Origin: Alphaproteobacteria bacterium
GTDB lineage: Bacteria > Pseudomonadota > Alphaproteobacteria > Geminicoccales > Geminicoccaceae
Direction: 5' to 3'
Assembly: GCA_027045875.1 (NCBI GenBank)
Contig: JALUAG010000031.1
Location: forward strand, 1 to 64,000
DNA length: 64,000 nucleotides
The notes under the pieces were generated by a model. That model was not told the origin of the DNA. It did no database searches and worked only from the letters and a program-made list of their open reading frames with translations. Shown one piece after another: positions 55,237 through 63,514 of this stretch. A program made the position numbers and the translations under genes. Each line of letters begins with the position of its first letter. Position 1 is the first letter of the stretch.

Positions 55237-55978
55237 GGCCCCGCTCCTCCGCTGCCGCGGCATCGGCAAGCGCTTCGGCGGCGTGCGTGCCCTCGAGGAT
55301 GTGAGCTTCGATCTCGACGGCGGCGAAGTGCTGGCGCTCGCCGGCGACAACGGTGCCGGCAAATCGACCCTGATCAAGATCATCTCCGGGGTCTATCACC
55401 CGGACGAGGGCGAGATCCTGTTCGACGGCGAGCGCATCGCGTTCGACAATCCGCGCGCCGCACGGGACGCCGGGATCGAGACCATCTACCAGGACCTGGC
55501 GCTGGCCGACAATCTCGACGTGGGAGCCAACGTCTTCCTCGGCCGCGAGCCGGCGACGCGCCTTCTGGGCCTCCTGCCCCGGGTCGATCGCCGGCGGATG
55601 CGGGAAGCGGCGCACGAGGTGCTGGAGACGCTCGAGATCGACATCCCGCCGAGCAAGCTCACCGAACCCGTGCGCAACCTCTCGGGCGGCCAGCGCCAGG
55701 CGGTGGCCATCGGCCGCGCCATCTTCTGGAAGGCGCGTCTCCTGATCATGGACGAGCCCACCGCCGCCCTCGGCGTTCCCGAACAGCGCAAGGTGCGCGA
55801 GCTCGTCCACCGGCTGCGCGGCCAGGGTGTCGCCGTGATATACATCAGTCACAATCTCCAGGACATCATGGCGGTGGCCGACCGCATCCTGGTGCTGCGG
55901 CGCGGCCGCAAGGTGGGGGAACTCGCCCGGGCCGAGGCTACCGGCGACGAGATCGTCCGTCTGATGGTGGGCGGCTGA
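55226..55978 (+). CDS. Sugar ABC transporter ATP-binding protein, single domain (FrcA-like)
   Basis: A 250-residue ATPase with one nucleotide-binding domain: Walker A GDNGAGKSTLIKIISG near residue 38, Q-loop YQDLALADNLDV, signature LSGGQRQAVAIGRA near 148, Walker B LLIMDEPTAALG. Most CUT2 importers use a fused double ATPase (about 500 residues, RbsA type); the single-domain form is characteristic of FrcA. It ends the operon. Confidence 0.93.
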   Translation: MKAEAPLLRCRGIGKRFGGVRALEDVSFDLDGGEVLALAGDNGAGKSTLIKIISGVYHPDEGEILFDGERIAFDNPRAARDAGIETIYQDLALADNLDVGANVFLGREPATRLLGLLPRVDRRRMREAAHEVLETLEIDIPPSKLTEPVRNLSGGQRQAVAIGRAIFWKARLLIMDEPTAALGVPEQRKVRELVHRLRGQGVAVIYISHNLQDIMAVADRILVLRRGRKVGELARAEATGDEIVRLMVGG

Positions 55979-56062
55979 ACGGCGCCGTACCGTCTTTGCC
56001 CTTTCAACCATCGCGTGTATACCCCTTTCCGGTACCTTCCGGAAAGGAAACGGGGGCCCGAC

Positions 56063-57037
56063 ATGCGCCATCGCTTTCCCATCGCCGCCAGGATCCTCCT
56101 GCTGTTGCTCGTTCTGGGGATGGCGGCCTCCTCCGGACCCGCGTCGGCGGGCCGCGATGCCGAGGAGGGGGGAGACGTGCCCGGCGCGAGCGACCATCCC
56201 GCGCTGGGACGCGTCCCCGGATCGGTGATCGTCCTCTACGAGCGCCGCGATTACGAGGTGCTGCGCTTTCCGCTGGCCAACGAAGGGAGTCGTGTCACCA
56301 AGGTGGGGGAGGCGGCCGGCGAGGCCTGGCGTTTCGCCTACCGGCTGCCGGCGAGCTCCGGCCCGGCGAAGGCCGTCGCGGTTTACGAGAAGCGGCTGCG
56401 GGAGATGGGTTTCCAGCTCCTCTACCGCTGCGACCGTCAGGGCTACGGCTTCTATAACTATCTCCGCCGGGAGACCGGCGAACCCAAGTGGGGCCGTGCC
56501 CTCGGCGACCTCTACTGCCGTGTCATGCGGGGCGAGCTGGAGGGGCGGCCGACGGTGGTCGCGGTCTACGGCTACGGGCTGGGGCGGCGCGAGCCCCGCG
56601 AGCCGTATCTCCGTCTGTACCTCGTATCCAAGGCGCCCCTCGACGACCGGCTCGAGGTGGTGACGGCGGAGAAGATGGCGGAGGAGATGGGAGCCAACGG
56701 CCGCGTCGCCCTCTACGGCATTCTGTTCGACACCGACAGCGCGCGGCTCGAGGAGGAATCGCGCGAGACCATCGCCGAGATCGCGCGTTTCCTCGAGGCC
56801 AATCCGGAGGTTCGCGTCTACGTGGTCGGGCATACCGACAATACCGGCGGCTATGCCTACAATGTCGATCTGTCGGAGCGCCGGGCCGCATCGGTGGTGC
56901 GCAGCCTGGTCGAGGAGCACGGGATCGCGAAGACGCGGCTGCAGGCGGTGGGCGTCGGTCCCGTGGCGCCGGTGGCCTCGAACGCGAGCGAGGAGGGACG
57001 GGCCAGGAACCGCCGGGTGGAACTGGTCGCGCGTTGA
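56063..57037 (+). CDS. OmpA-family outer-membrane protein with DUF4892-like N-domain
   Basis: A 324-residue exported protein. It has a Sec signal peptide over about residues 1-30 (IAARILLLLLVLGMAASSGPASAG). The DUF4892-like region (about 45-200) includes VIVLYERRDYEVLRFPLA and MGFQLLYRCDRQGYG. The C-terminal OmpA-like peptidoglycan-binding domain (about 215-324) has GILFDTDSARLEEES, VVGHTDNTGGYAYNVDLSERRA and ARNRRVEL, with the conserved Asp and Arg. It probably tethers the outer membrane to peptidoglycan. The start at 56063 is the ATG after a purine-rich stretch. Confidence 0.88.
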   Translation: MRHRFPIAARILLLLLVLGMAASSGPASAGRDAEEGGDVPGASDHPALGRVPGSVIVLYERRDYEVLRFPLANEGSRVTKVGEAAGEAWRFAYRLPASSGPAKAVAVYEKRLREMGFQLLYRCDRQGYGFYNYLRRETGEPKWGRALGDLYCRVMRGELEGRPTVVAVYGYGLGRREPREPYLRLYLVSKAPLDDRLEVVTAEKMAEEMGANGRVALYGILFDTDSARLEEESRETIAEIARFLEANPEVRVYVVGHTDNTGGYAYNVDLSERRAASVVRSLVEEHGIAKTRLQAVGVGPVAPVASNASEEGRARNRRVELVAR

Positions 57038-57062
57038 TGTGCCGCTCGGCCGCGGGCCGGCT

Positions 57063-58373
57063 CTAGCCCGACATCTGCCGCGGCAGCCAGGTGATGAGCT
57101 CGGGGAAGGCGAGGAACAGGCCCACGGTCACGACGTCGGCGACGAAGAAGGGACCGATGCCGCGGAACACGTCGCTCACCGGAATGTCGGGGCGCACCCC
57201 CGAGACGACGAAGCAGTTGAGGCCGATGGGCGGGGTGATGAGGCAGATCTCGGCCATCTTGACGACGATGATGCCGAACCAGATGGAATCGTAGCCGAGC
57301 GCCATCACCGCCGGATAGACGATGGGCAGCGTGAGCAGGAGCATGCCGATCGCGTCCATGAACATCCCGAGCACGGCATAGGCCAGCAGGATGCAGATCA
57401 TGATCACCACCGGCGGCAGCGGCAGCGACACCACCCATTCGGTGAAGGCCTCGGGCAGACCGGCGAAGCCCAGAAAGCGCACGAACAGCAGGACGCCCCA
57501 GATCAGCGAGAAGATCATCACCGTGAGCTTCGCCGTCTCCATCAGGGCTTCCCTGAGGGTGTTCCAGCGCATGCCCCGCTGCATGGCCATCACGAAGACG
57601 ACGAAGGCGCCCAGCGCCCCGGCTTCGGTGGGGGTCGCCCAGCCGCCGTAGATGGCGGTGAAGATGATCACCACCACCAGCACGATGGGCATGGTGCCGG
57701 GCAGCGAGCGGAACCGGTCGCCCCAGGTGAAGCCGCTGATCGGCCGTCCCAGCTCCGGCTTGACGGCGCACTGGCCGATGATCAGCAGGGCGTAGACGAG
57801 GGCCGACACCACCCCCGGGACGAAGCCCGCGAGCAAGAGCTTGCCCACCGATTCCTCGACGATGATGGCGTAGATGACGAGGATGGCGCTCGGCGGGATG
57901 AGGGAGGCGAGGGTGCCGCCGGCGGCCACCACGCCGGCCGCGAGACGGCGGTCGTAACCCCATTTCAGCATGTCCGGGATGGCCACCCGGGAGAACACCG
58001 CGGCGGTGGCGGTGCTGGCGCCGGAGACCGCGGCGAAGCCGGCGGTGGCGAACACGGTGGCCACCGCGAGGCCGCCCGGCACCCAGCCCACCCATTTGCG
58101 GGCGGCGTCGAAGATGGCCTCGGTGATGCCGGCATGGAAGGCGAGAAAGCCGATGAGGATGAACATCGGCAGCACCGAGAGGGTGTAGGTGGTGGCCTTG
58201 GAATGGGGGATCGTGCCGGCGATGCCGGCGCCGGCGTCCCAGCCGATGAGCCAGACGAGGCCGACGAGGCCGACCACCGCCGCGGCGATGTAGACCCGCA
58301 CCCCGATGAAGACGAGGAACAGCAGCGCGACGACGCCGATGAGACCGATCGTCTGGCTGTCCAGCTCAGGCAT
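57063..58373 (-). CDS. TRAP transporter large permease (DctM)
   Basis: A 436-residue membrane protein with about twelve transmembrane helices carrying out Na+-coupled solute import. PPSAILVIYAIIVEESVGKLLLAGFVPG, GWATPTEAGALGAFVVFVMA and LITPPIGLNCFVVSGVRPDIPVSDVFRG are DctM signatures. Its start overlaps the small permease gene by eight bases. The order dctP-dctQ-dctM on the minus strand forms a complete system. Confidence 0.95.
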   Translation of the reverse strand: MPELDSQTIGLIGVVALLFLVFIGVRVYIAAAVVGLVGLVWLIGWDAGAGIAGTIPHSKATTYTLSVLPMFILIGFLAFHAGITEAIFDAARKWVGWVPGGLAVATVFATAGFAAVSGASTATAAVFSRVAIPDMLKWGYDRRLAAGVVAAGGTLASLIPPSAILVIYAIIVEESVGKLLLAGFVPGVVSALVYALLIIGQCAVKPELGRPISGFTWGDRFRSLPGTMPIVLVVVIIFTAIYGGWATPTEAGALGAFVVFVMAMQRGMRWNTLREALMETAKLTVMIFSLIWGVLLFVRFLGFAGLPEAFTEWVVSLPLPPVVIMICILLAYAVLGMFMDAIGMLLLTLPIVYPAVMALGYDSIWFGIIVVKMAEICLITPPIGLNCFVVSGVRPDIPVSDVFRGIGPFFVADVVTVGLFLAFPELITWLPRQMSG

Positions 58374-59016
58374 GACCGGATCCTCCGGCCGGCGGCGCCT
58401 CCTCGCCGACCACCTCCTTGATTTCGTGACGCACGATTTCGTCCATGCCGGCGATCCTCGGCACCGCCACCGGCTGGGCCCGCGGCCTCGCGAACAGGCG
58501 GAGGTAGCCCAGGAGATGGATCAGGAGCCGCAGCCACAGCAGGCCGAAGGATACGGGAACGACGAGCTTCGAGGGCCAGATCGGATATTCGGCGTCGATG
58601 GTCGAATCGCCGAACTCGTAGGCTCGCAGGAAGTGCTCGAAACCGTAGTAGGCGAGCACTGCGACGACGAACATCGCCACCAGCGTGCCGACGATCTCGG
58701 CGAACCAGCGGAAGCGCCCCCGGGTCCGCGCCAGGAACAGGTCCATCCGCACATGGCCACCCAGGCGCTCGCACCAGGCGATGCCGAGAAAGGCGAACAC
58801 GGCCATGCTGATCTCGATGAGATCGATGTAGCCGAACACCGGCATGTTGAGGAGCTTGCGGCCGAGCACCTGGGCGACGCCGATCAGCATCAGCCCGAAG
58901 ATGAACAGTGCCGCGATCAGGTTGAAGGCGCGTTCGATCGGCGCCAGCAGACGATCGAGCCGGGCGACGAACCTCCCGAGGCCGTCGCCCGGCACGCCCT
59001 CGCTTTCCCGCATCAC
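58366..59016 (-). CDS. TRAP transporter small permease (DctQ)
   Basis: A 216-residue four-helix membrane protein. Hydrophobic segments near residues 33-52, 72-90, 120-140 and 165-185 match DctQ. VLGRKLLNMPVFGYIDLIEISMAVFAFLGIAWCERLGGHVRMDLFL is a diagnostic block. The C-terminus has a cytoplasmic tail with a run of Glu residues. It lies 31 bases after the binding-protein gene. Confidence 0.9.
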   Translation of the reverse strand: MMRESEGVPGDGLGRFVARLDRLLAPIERAFNLIAALFIFGLMLIGVAQVLGRKLLNMPVFGYIDLIEISMAVFAFLGIAWCERLGGHVRMDLFLARTRGRFRWFAEIVGTLVAMFVVAVLAYYGFEHFLRAYEFGDSTIDAEYPIWPSKLVVPVSFGLLWLRLLIHLLGYLRLFARPRAQPVAVPRIAGMDEIVRHEIKEVVGEEAPPAGGSGHA

Positions 59017-59047
59017 GCGTCCGCGATCGGTGCGCGAGGCGGTCGGA

Positions 59048-60100
59048 TCACTGGCCCTTGACCTCGGCGGCGATGGCGAAGATGCGGTCGATCAGCTCCT
59101 GGCCGTCGAACTTGTCCTTGTTGGCGGCCACCCACTCGTCCCACACGGGCTTGCCGGCCACCTCGCGGAACTTCTGGATCTGCTCGTCCGAGTACACGAT
59201 CTTCTCGAGCTTGGCCTCGAAGATCGGCAGGTTCTTCTCGTCCGCCTCCCGGTAGACCTCGATCTGGCGCTCCAGCACCGGCCCCTTGGCGTCCTCGAGC
59301 AGCTGCTTGTACTGGTCCGGCAGCCTGGCGTAGGCGTCCTTGTTGATCACCACCGGGCATTCGGAGGTGCCGGGCGACATGTTGGCGGTGAACCAGTCGG
59401 ACACCTCGTGGATCTTGTAGGCCGCGTGGGCGTAGGTGAAGGGGAAGGAGACGGCGTCGATGGTGCCGCGCTCGATCGAGGTATAGACCTCGGTCGCCGG
59501 CATCGAGGTCGGGATGGCGCCGAGCTTCTCCATCGCCTTGCCGATGCCGCCGCCGGCCCGCACCCGCATGCCCTTCCAGTCGCCGAGCTCCTTGGGCGGC
59601 TTGCCCTTGCCCAGGAACTCGTACTGCGGCAGCAGGGTGGAGACGTAGAACATGGCGTTCCAGCGATCGAGATCGGCCTTCAGCGCCGGATGCTCGGGGA
59701 GCTGCATCCGCACCGCCTTCGAGACCTCGGGATCGCCCAGCGGCAGGAAGGGCATGGTGTAGACCATCCAGGCCGGGTTCTTGCCGGGATGGTAGAAGTT
59801 GCAGAAGAACGCCATCTCGAAGGCGCCGAGCTTGATCCCGTCCAGGTTCTCGCGCGACTTGGACAGGGCGGCACCGTAGTAGAGCTTGATGTTCCAGTTG
59901 CCGTCCGTCTTTTCCGAGACGATCTCCGACAGTTTCTCGATGCCTTCGGTGAAGGCGCGCCGCTTGCCCCAGACCGAGACCTTCCATTCGAGCTTCGGCC
60001 CCTCGACCTCGGCCGCCGAAAGCCCGCCCGGGCTGGCGACGAGAATGCCGGCCGCGCCGATGGCGACCGACAGGGAAAATACCGTCCATTTCCTGTGCAC
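59048..60100 (-). CDS. TRAP transporter substrate-binding protein (DctP family)
   Basis: A 350-residue periplasmic binding protein with a Sec signal (residues about 5-30, ending GGLSAAE). The family fingerprint WKGMRVRAGGGIGKAMEKLGAIPTSMPATEVYTSIERGTIDAV near residue 160 contains the Arg that normally clamps the carboxylate of the ligand. So an organic acid is the likely substrate. GTG at 60100 is chosen with a GAGGGGG upstream, because it places the signal peptide correctly. It is divergent from murQ, so a shared regulatory region of 189 bp lies between. Confidence 0.92.
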   Translation of the reverse strand: MHRKWTVFSLSVAIGAAGILVASPGGLSAAEVEGPKLEWKVSVWGKRRAFTEGIEKLSEIVSEKTDGNWNIKLYYGAALSKSRENLDGIKLGAFEMAFFCNFYHPGKNPAWMVYTMPFLPLGDPEVSKAVRMQLPEHPALKADLDRWNAMFYVSTLLPQYEFLGKGKPPKELGDWKGMRVRAGGGIGKAMEKLGAIPTSMPATEVYTSIERGTIDAVSFPFTYAHAAYKIHEVSDWFTANMSPGTSECPVVINKDAYARLPDQYKQLLEDAKGPVLERQIEVYREADEKNLPIFEAKLEKIVYSDEQIQKFREVAGKPVWDEWVAANKDKFDGQELIDRIFAIAAEVKGQ

Positions 60101-60289
60101 GTTCTGGGCCCCCTCTGACGTCCGATGTGACACCCGCGACCGCTCCCCCCGACGGTCACGGCCGCAACCTGCCAATCCTTCGCGAAAACTTCAAGTTCGG
60201 TGGTCCCCTTCGGGCGTACTCCCGTCCGCGACCGCGCAGCGCGACAGCGGCCTTTTCCGCCCACCGCGACATCGTGCTATAGCCTCGCC

Positions 60290-61189
60290 ATGGCCGAAGA
60301 CGTTCAGGAGAGCCTCACCGAACGGCGGCTCGAACGCTATCGCGGGGCCGATCGCTGGCCGGCCGAGGAATGCCTCGCCGCCATGCTGGAAAGCCAGACC
60401 CACGCCTTCGCCGCGGTGCGCGCGGCACTGCCCGATCTCGCCCGCGCGGCGGAGGCGGCGGCGGCGCGGCTGCGTGGGGGACGTGGTCGCCTGATCTACA
60501 CCGGCGCCGGCTCTTCCGGACGCATCGCGGTGCAGGACGGGGTCGAGCTCTGGCCCACCTTCTCCTGGCCACCGGAGCGGCTGGCCTTTCTTCTGGCCGG
60601 CGGCGAGGGCGCGCTCCTGCGGGCGGCGGAGGGCGCGGAGGACGATGTGGAGGCCGCCCGCCGGGAGATCGCGGCCCTCGCACCCGAACCCCCGGACGTG
60701 CACATCGCCGTCGCCGCCTCCGGGAGCACCCCCTTCGTCCGCGAGGCCCAAGCGGAGGCGCGTCGGCGGGGTGCGCTCACCATCGCCTTCGCCTGCAACC
60801 CCGGGAGCCCGCTCCTCGAGGAAGCGGAACTTCCGGTACCGCTCGCCACCGGCCCCGAGTTCCTCGCCGGCTCCACCCGCATGACCGCCGGCACCGCCCA
60901 GAAGATCGCCCTCAACCTGCTCTCGACCCGGATCATGATCGCGCTCGGCCGGGTCTACGAGGGGCGGATGGTGGCGCTGGTGCCGGCCAACGCAAAACTC
61001 CGCGAGCGGGCGCGGCGGATGGTGGCCGAGCTCACGGGAGCCCCGCCCGAGGCGGCCGGGGAGGCGCTCGAACGGGCCGGCGGCGACGTCCGGCGCGCGG
61101 TGCTGATCCTCGACGGATTGTCGCCGGAGGAGGCCGCGCAACGGCTGGCAACGGCGGAGGGCGATCTGCGTCGCGCGCGCGGGCGCTGA
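60290..61189 (+). CDS. murQ: N-acetylmuramic acid 6-phosphate etherase
   Basis: A 299-residue SIS-domain enzyme that removes lactate from MurNAc-6-P, giving GlcNAc-6-P. IYTGAGSSGRIAVQDGVELWPTF near residue 64, AASGSTPFVREA near 142, and GPEFLAGSTRMTAGTAQKIALNLLS near 190 match MurQ, including the catalytic Glu region. The ATG at 60290 starts the usual LTERRL-type N-terminus. The C-terminal helical extension is Ala-rich. It lies beside anmK and nagA, which make and use the neighbouring metabolites. Confidence 0.95.
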   Translation: MAEDVQESLTERRLERYRGADRWPAEECLAAMLESQTHAFAAVRAALPDLARAAEAAAARLRGGRGRLIYTGAGSSGRIAVQDGVELWPTFSWPPERLAFLLAGGEGALLRAAEGAEDDVEAARREIAALAPEPPDVHIAVAASGSTPFVREAQAEARRRGALTIAFACNPGSPLLEEAELPVPLATGPEFLAGSTRMTAGTAQKIALNLLSTRIMIALGRVYEGRMVALVPANAKLRERARRMVAELTGAPPEAAGEALERAGGDVRRAVLILDGLSPEEAAQRLATAEGDLRRARGR

Positions 61190-61252
61190 CATTCCTGACT
61201 GTTCCCGGAACAGCCGTCACCGCAGTTGCGCCGCGCGGGGAGCGCCGAGCCC

Positions 61253-62335
61253 TCAGGGACGCGCGATCCGACCGCCGCAGACCGGTGTCCGGGCGCCGGT
61301 GGTGGTCGGGAAGGAGGTCGGCAGGCCCCGCAGCACCCGCACCGCCAGATAGGCGAAACACTGGGCCTCGAGCGCGTCCCCGTCGGCGCCGACGGCCTCG
61401 ATGGCGGTCACCGGCGCTTCCAGCCGTGCCGCCAGCATCGCCATCAGCACCGGATTGCGTCGGCCGCCGCCGGTCACGAGCCAGCGCCGCGGCGGCGCCG
61501 GCAGCCAGCGGCAGGCCTGCGCCACGGCGGCGGCCGCGAGGGCGGTCAGGGTCGCGGCCCCGTCGGCCGGCGCCAGACCCTCGGCGAGAGAGGCGGGGAA
61601 GTCCTGCCGGTCCAGGCTCTTCGGCGGCGGCCGCTCGAAGAAGGGGTGGGCGAGAGCGGCTTCCAGCCGTTCCTCGTCGATCCGCCCGGCCGCCGCCAGA
61701 CGGCCGTCCTCGTCGCAGGGACGGCCGAGATGGCGGGCGGCCCAGTCGTCGATCGGCGCGTTGCCCGGTCCGGTGTCGAAGGCGAGCAGTTCCCCGCCCT
61801 CACCGATCCAGGTGAGATTGGCGACACCGCCGATGTTGAGGACGGCCACGGGTCGCTCAAGGTCGCGGGTCACGCAGGCGTGGTAGATCGGGGCCAGCGG
61901 CGCGCCCTCGCCGCCGGCCGCCAGATCGGCGCTGCGGAAATCCCACGCCACGGGACATCCGAGCCGGCGGGCGAGGCGAGGCCCGTCGCCGATCTGGAGG
62001 CTCCGCCCCTCGGCGGGGCGGTGGAGGACGGTGTGGCCGTGAAAACCCACGAGATCGGGCCGCGGCAGACCGGCCTCCGCGAGCAGCGCCCGGACGGCCC
62101 GCGCGTGGAGCTCGGTGAGCGCCTCTTCCACTGCCGCTCGCTGCGCCGGATCCCGCGCACCGTCCCGGACCAGCGCGTCGAGACGGGTGCGGAAGTCCGC
62201 CGTGTAGGGAAAGCAGCGGGCGGCGAGCGGCACCGCGAGATCCTCGCCGTCGGTGTGCAGCAGCGCGGCATCGATCCCGTCCATGGAGGTGCCGCTCATC
62301 AATCCGACGGTGAGGTGGGCTCTCGAATGCGCCAT
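61253..62335 (-). CDS. anmK: Anhydro-N-acetylmuramic acid kinase
   Basis: A 360-residue kinase that phosphorylates and opens 1,6-anhydroMurNAc from peptidoglycan turnover, giving MurNAc-6-P, the MurQ substrate. GLMSGTSMDGIDAALL near residue 11, GFHGHTVLHRP near 95, VLNIGGVANLTWIG near 158 and DTGPGNAPIDDW near 180 are the AnmK blocks. It is convergent with murQ, while its 5' end overlaps the start of nagA by nine bases. Confidence 0.95.
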   Translation of the reverse strand: MAHSRAHLTVGLMSGTSMDGIDAALLHTDGEDLAVPLAARCFPYTADFRTRLDALVRDGARDPAQRAAVEEALTELHARAVRALLAEAGLPRPDLVGFHGHTVLHRPAEGRSLQIGDGPRLARRLGCPVAWDFRSADLAAGGEGAPLAPIYHACVTRDLERPVAVLNIGGVANLTWIGEGGELLAFDTGPGNAPIDDWAARHLGRPCDEDGRLAAAGRIDEERLEAALAHPFFERPPPKSLDRQDFPASLAEGLAPADGAATLTALAAAAVAQACRWLPAPPRRWLVTGGGRRNPVLMAMLAARLEAPVTAIEAVGADGDALEAQCFAYLAVRVLRGLPTSFPTTTGARTPVCGGRIARP

Positions 62336-63496
62336 CTGCCTGATCTACACAGGGAGCATCGAAAGGACGGGAGATCGGTCATCGTCGCCACGACCACGCT
62401 CAGGGGCTCGATCCTGACCCCGGACGGCTGGTACCGCGGCCGCATCGTCTTCGACGCGCGCATCCGGGCCGTCGAGGGGCAGCCCGCCGAGCCGGCTCCG
62501 CCCTATCTGCTGCCGGGTTTCGTCGATCTCCACGTGCACGGTGGCGGCGGCGCGGACGTGATGGAGGGCGAAGCGGCGGTGCGGCGGGTCGCGGCCTTCC
62601 ACGCCCGTCACGGCACCACTTCGCTGCTCGCCACCACGGTGACCGCGCCACCGGAGGCGCTCGAGGCCGCGTTCCACGGCATCGCCCGGGCGATGGCGAG
62701 CCCGGGGGAGAGGGCGGCGCGGATCCGCGGCGTGCATCTCGAAGGTCCCTTCATCAGCCGGCAGGCGCTCGGCGCACAACCGCCCCACACCCTGCCGCCG
62801 GACCCGGATCTGGTGCGGCGGCTGGCGGCGGTCGCGCCCATCCGGGTGGCCACGGTGGCGCCGGAAACGGATCCGGACGATCGGCTGCTCGCCGCCTTCA
62901 CCGAATTCGGCACGCGGCTGCAGATCGGGCATACCCGCTGTTCCTATGCCCGCGCCCGTGCGGCCCTCGCCGCCGGTTACGCCGGTTTCACGCATCTCTT
63001 CAACGCCATGAGCGGCTGTGCGCACCGCGATCCCGGGGCGGCCGCGGCCGCTCTCGCCCACGCGGAATGGGCGGAGATCATCCCCGATCTCGCCCATGTG
63101 GATCCCGGCATGATCCTCGCGGCGCGGCGCGCCGTTTCCGGCCTCTACGGGGTGACGGATGCGGTGGCCGCGGCCGGGATGCCGGACGGTCCCTACCGTC
63201 TCGGCACCCATCGCATCGAGAAGCGGGGCGGCACGGTGCGTCTCGCCGACGGTCGGCTGGCGGGCAGCGTGCTGACCATGGACCGGGCGCTGCGCAATCT
63301 CGTCGCCATCGGCCTGCCGCTCGACGAGGCGGCGCACCGCCTGTCGACCCTCCCGGCCGCGTATCTGGGGCTCGCCGATGCGGGACGGCTTGCAGCAGGC
63401 CTCGCCGCCGATCTCGTCGAGCTCGACGGCGACCTGCGTCTGCGTGCCGTCCATGTCGCCGGCCATCGCGTGGTGCCGGCCACGGACGGGGAATAG
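62327..63496 (+). CDS. nagA: N-acetylglucosamine-6-phosphate deacetylase
   Basis: A 389-residue amidohydrolase that deacetylates GlcNAc-6-P to GlcN-6-P. GFVDLHVHGGGGADVMEG near residue 65, GVHLEGPFIS near 135, GHTRCSYARA near 200, HLFNAMSG near 222, and GVTDAVAAAGMPDGPY near 275 hold metal and catalytic residues. The only suitable start in frame is ATG 62327, which lies inside the divergent anmK start region. Non-standard initiation further downstream cannot be excluded, since no other ATG, GTG or TTG precedes the conserved core. Confidence 0.9.
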   Translation: MRHLPDLHREHRKDGRSVIVATTTLRGSILTPDGWYRGRIVFDARIRAVEGQPAEPAPPYLLPGFVDLHVHGGGGADVMEGEAAVRRVAAFHARHGTTSLLATTVTAPPEALEAAFHGIARAMASPGERAARIRGVHLEGPFISRQALGAQPPHTLPPDPDLVRRLAAVAPIRVATVAPETDPDDRLLAAFTEFGTRLQIGHTRCSYARARAALAAGYAGFTHLFNAMSGCAHRDPGAAAAALAHAEWAEIIPDLAHVDPGMILAARRAVSGLYGVTDAVAAAGMPDGPYRLGTHRIEKRGGTVRLADGRLAGSVLTMDRALRNLVAIGLPLDEAAHRLSTLPAAYLGLADAGRLAAGLAADLVELDGDLRLRAVHVAGHRVVPATDGE

Positions 63497-63514
63497 CCGG
63501 CGGCCCGCCCGGTC

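Noticed and set aside
61199-61213. CTGTTCC-C-GGAACAG palindrome between murQ and anmK as a terminator
   Set aside because: There is no T tract on either strand and the centre is a single base, so it cannot form a terminator hairpin; an operator is possible but unsupported.
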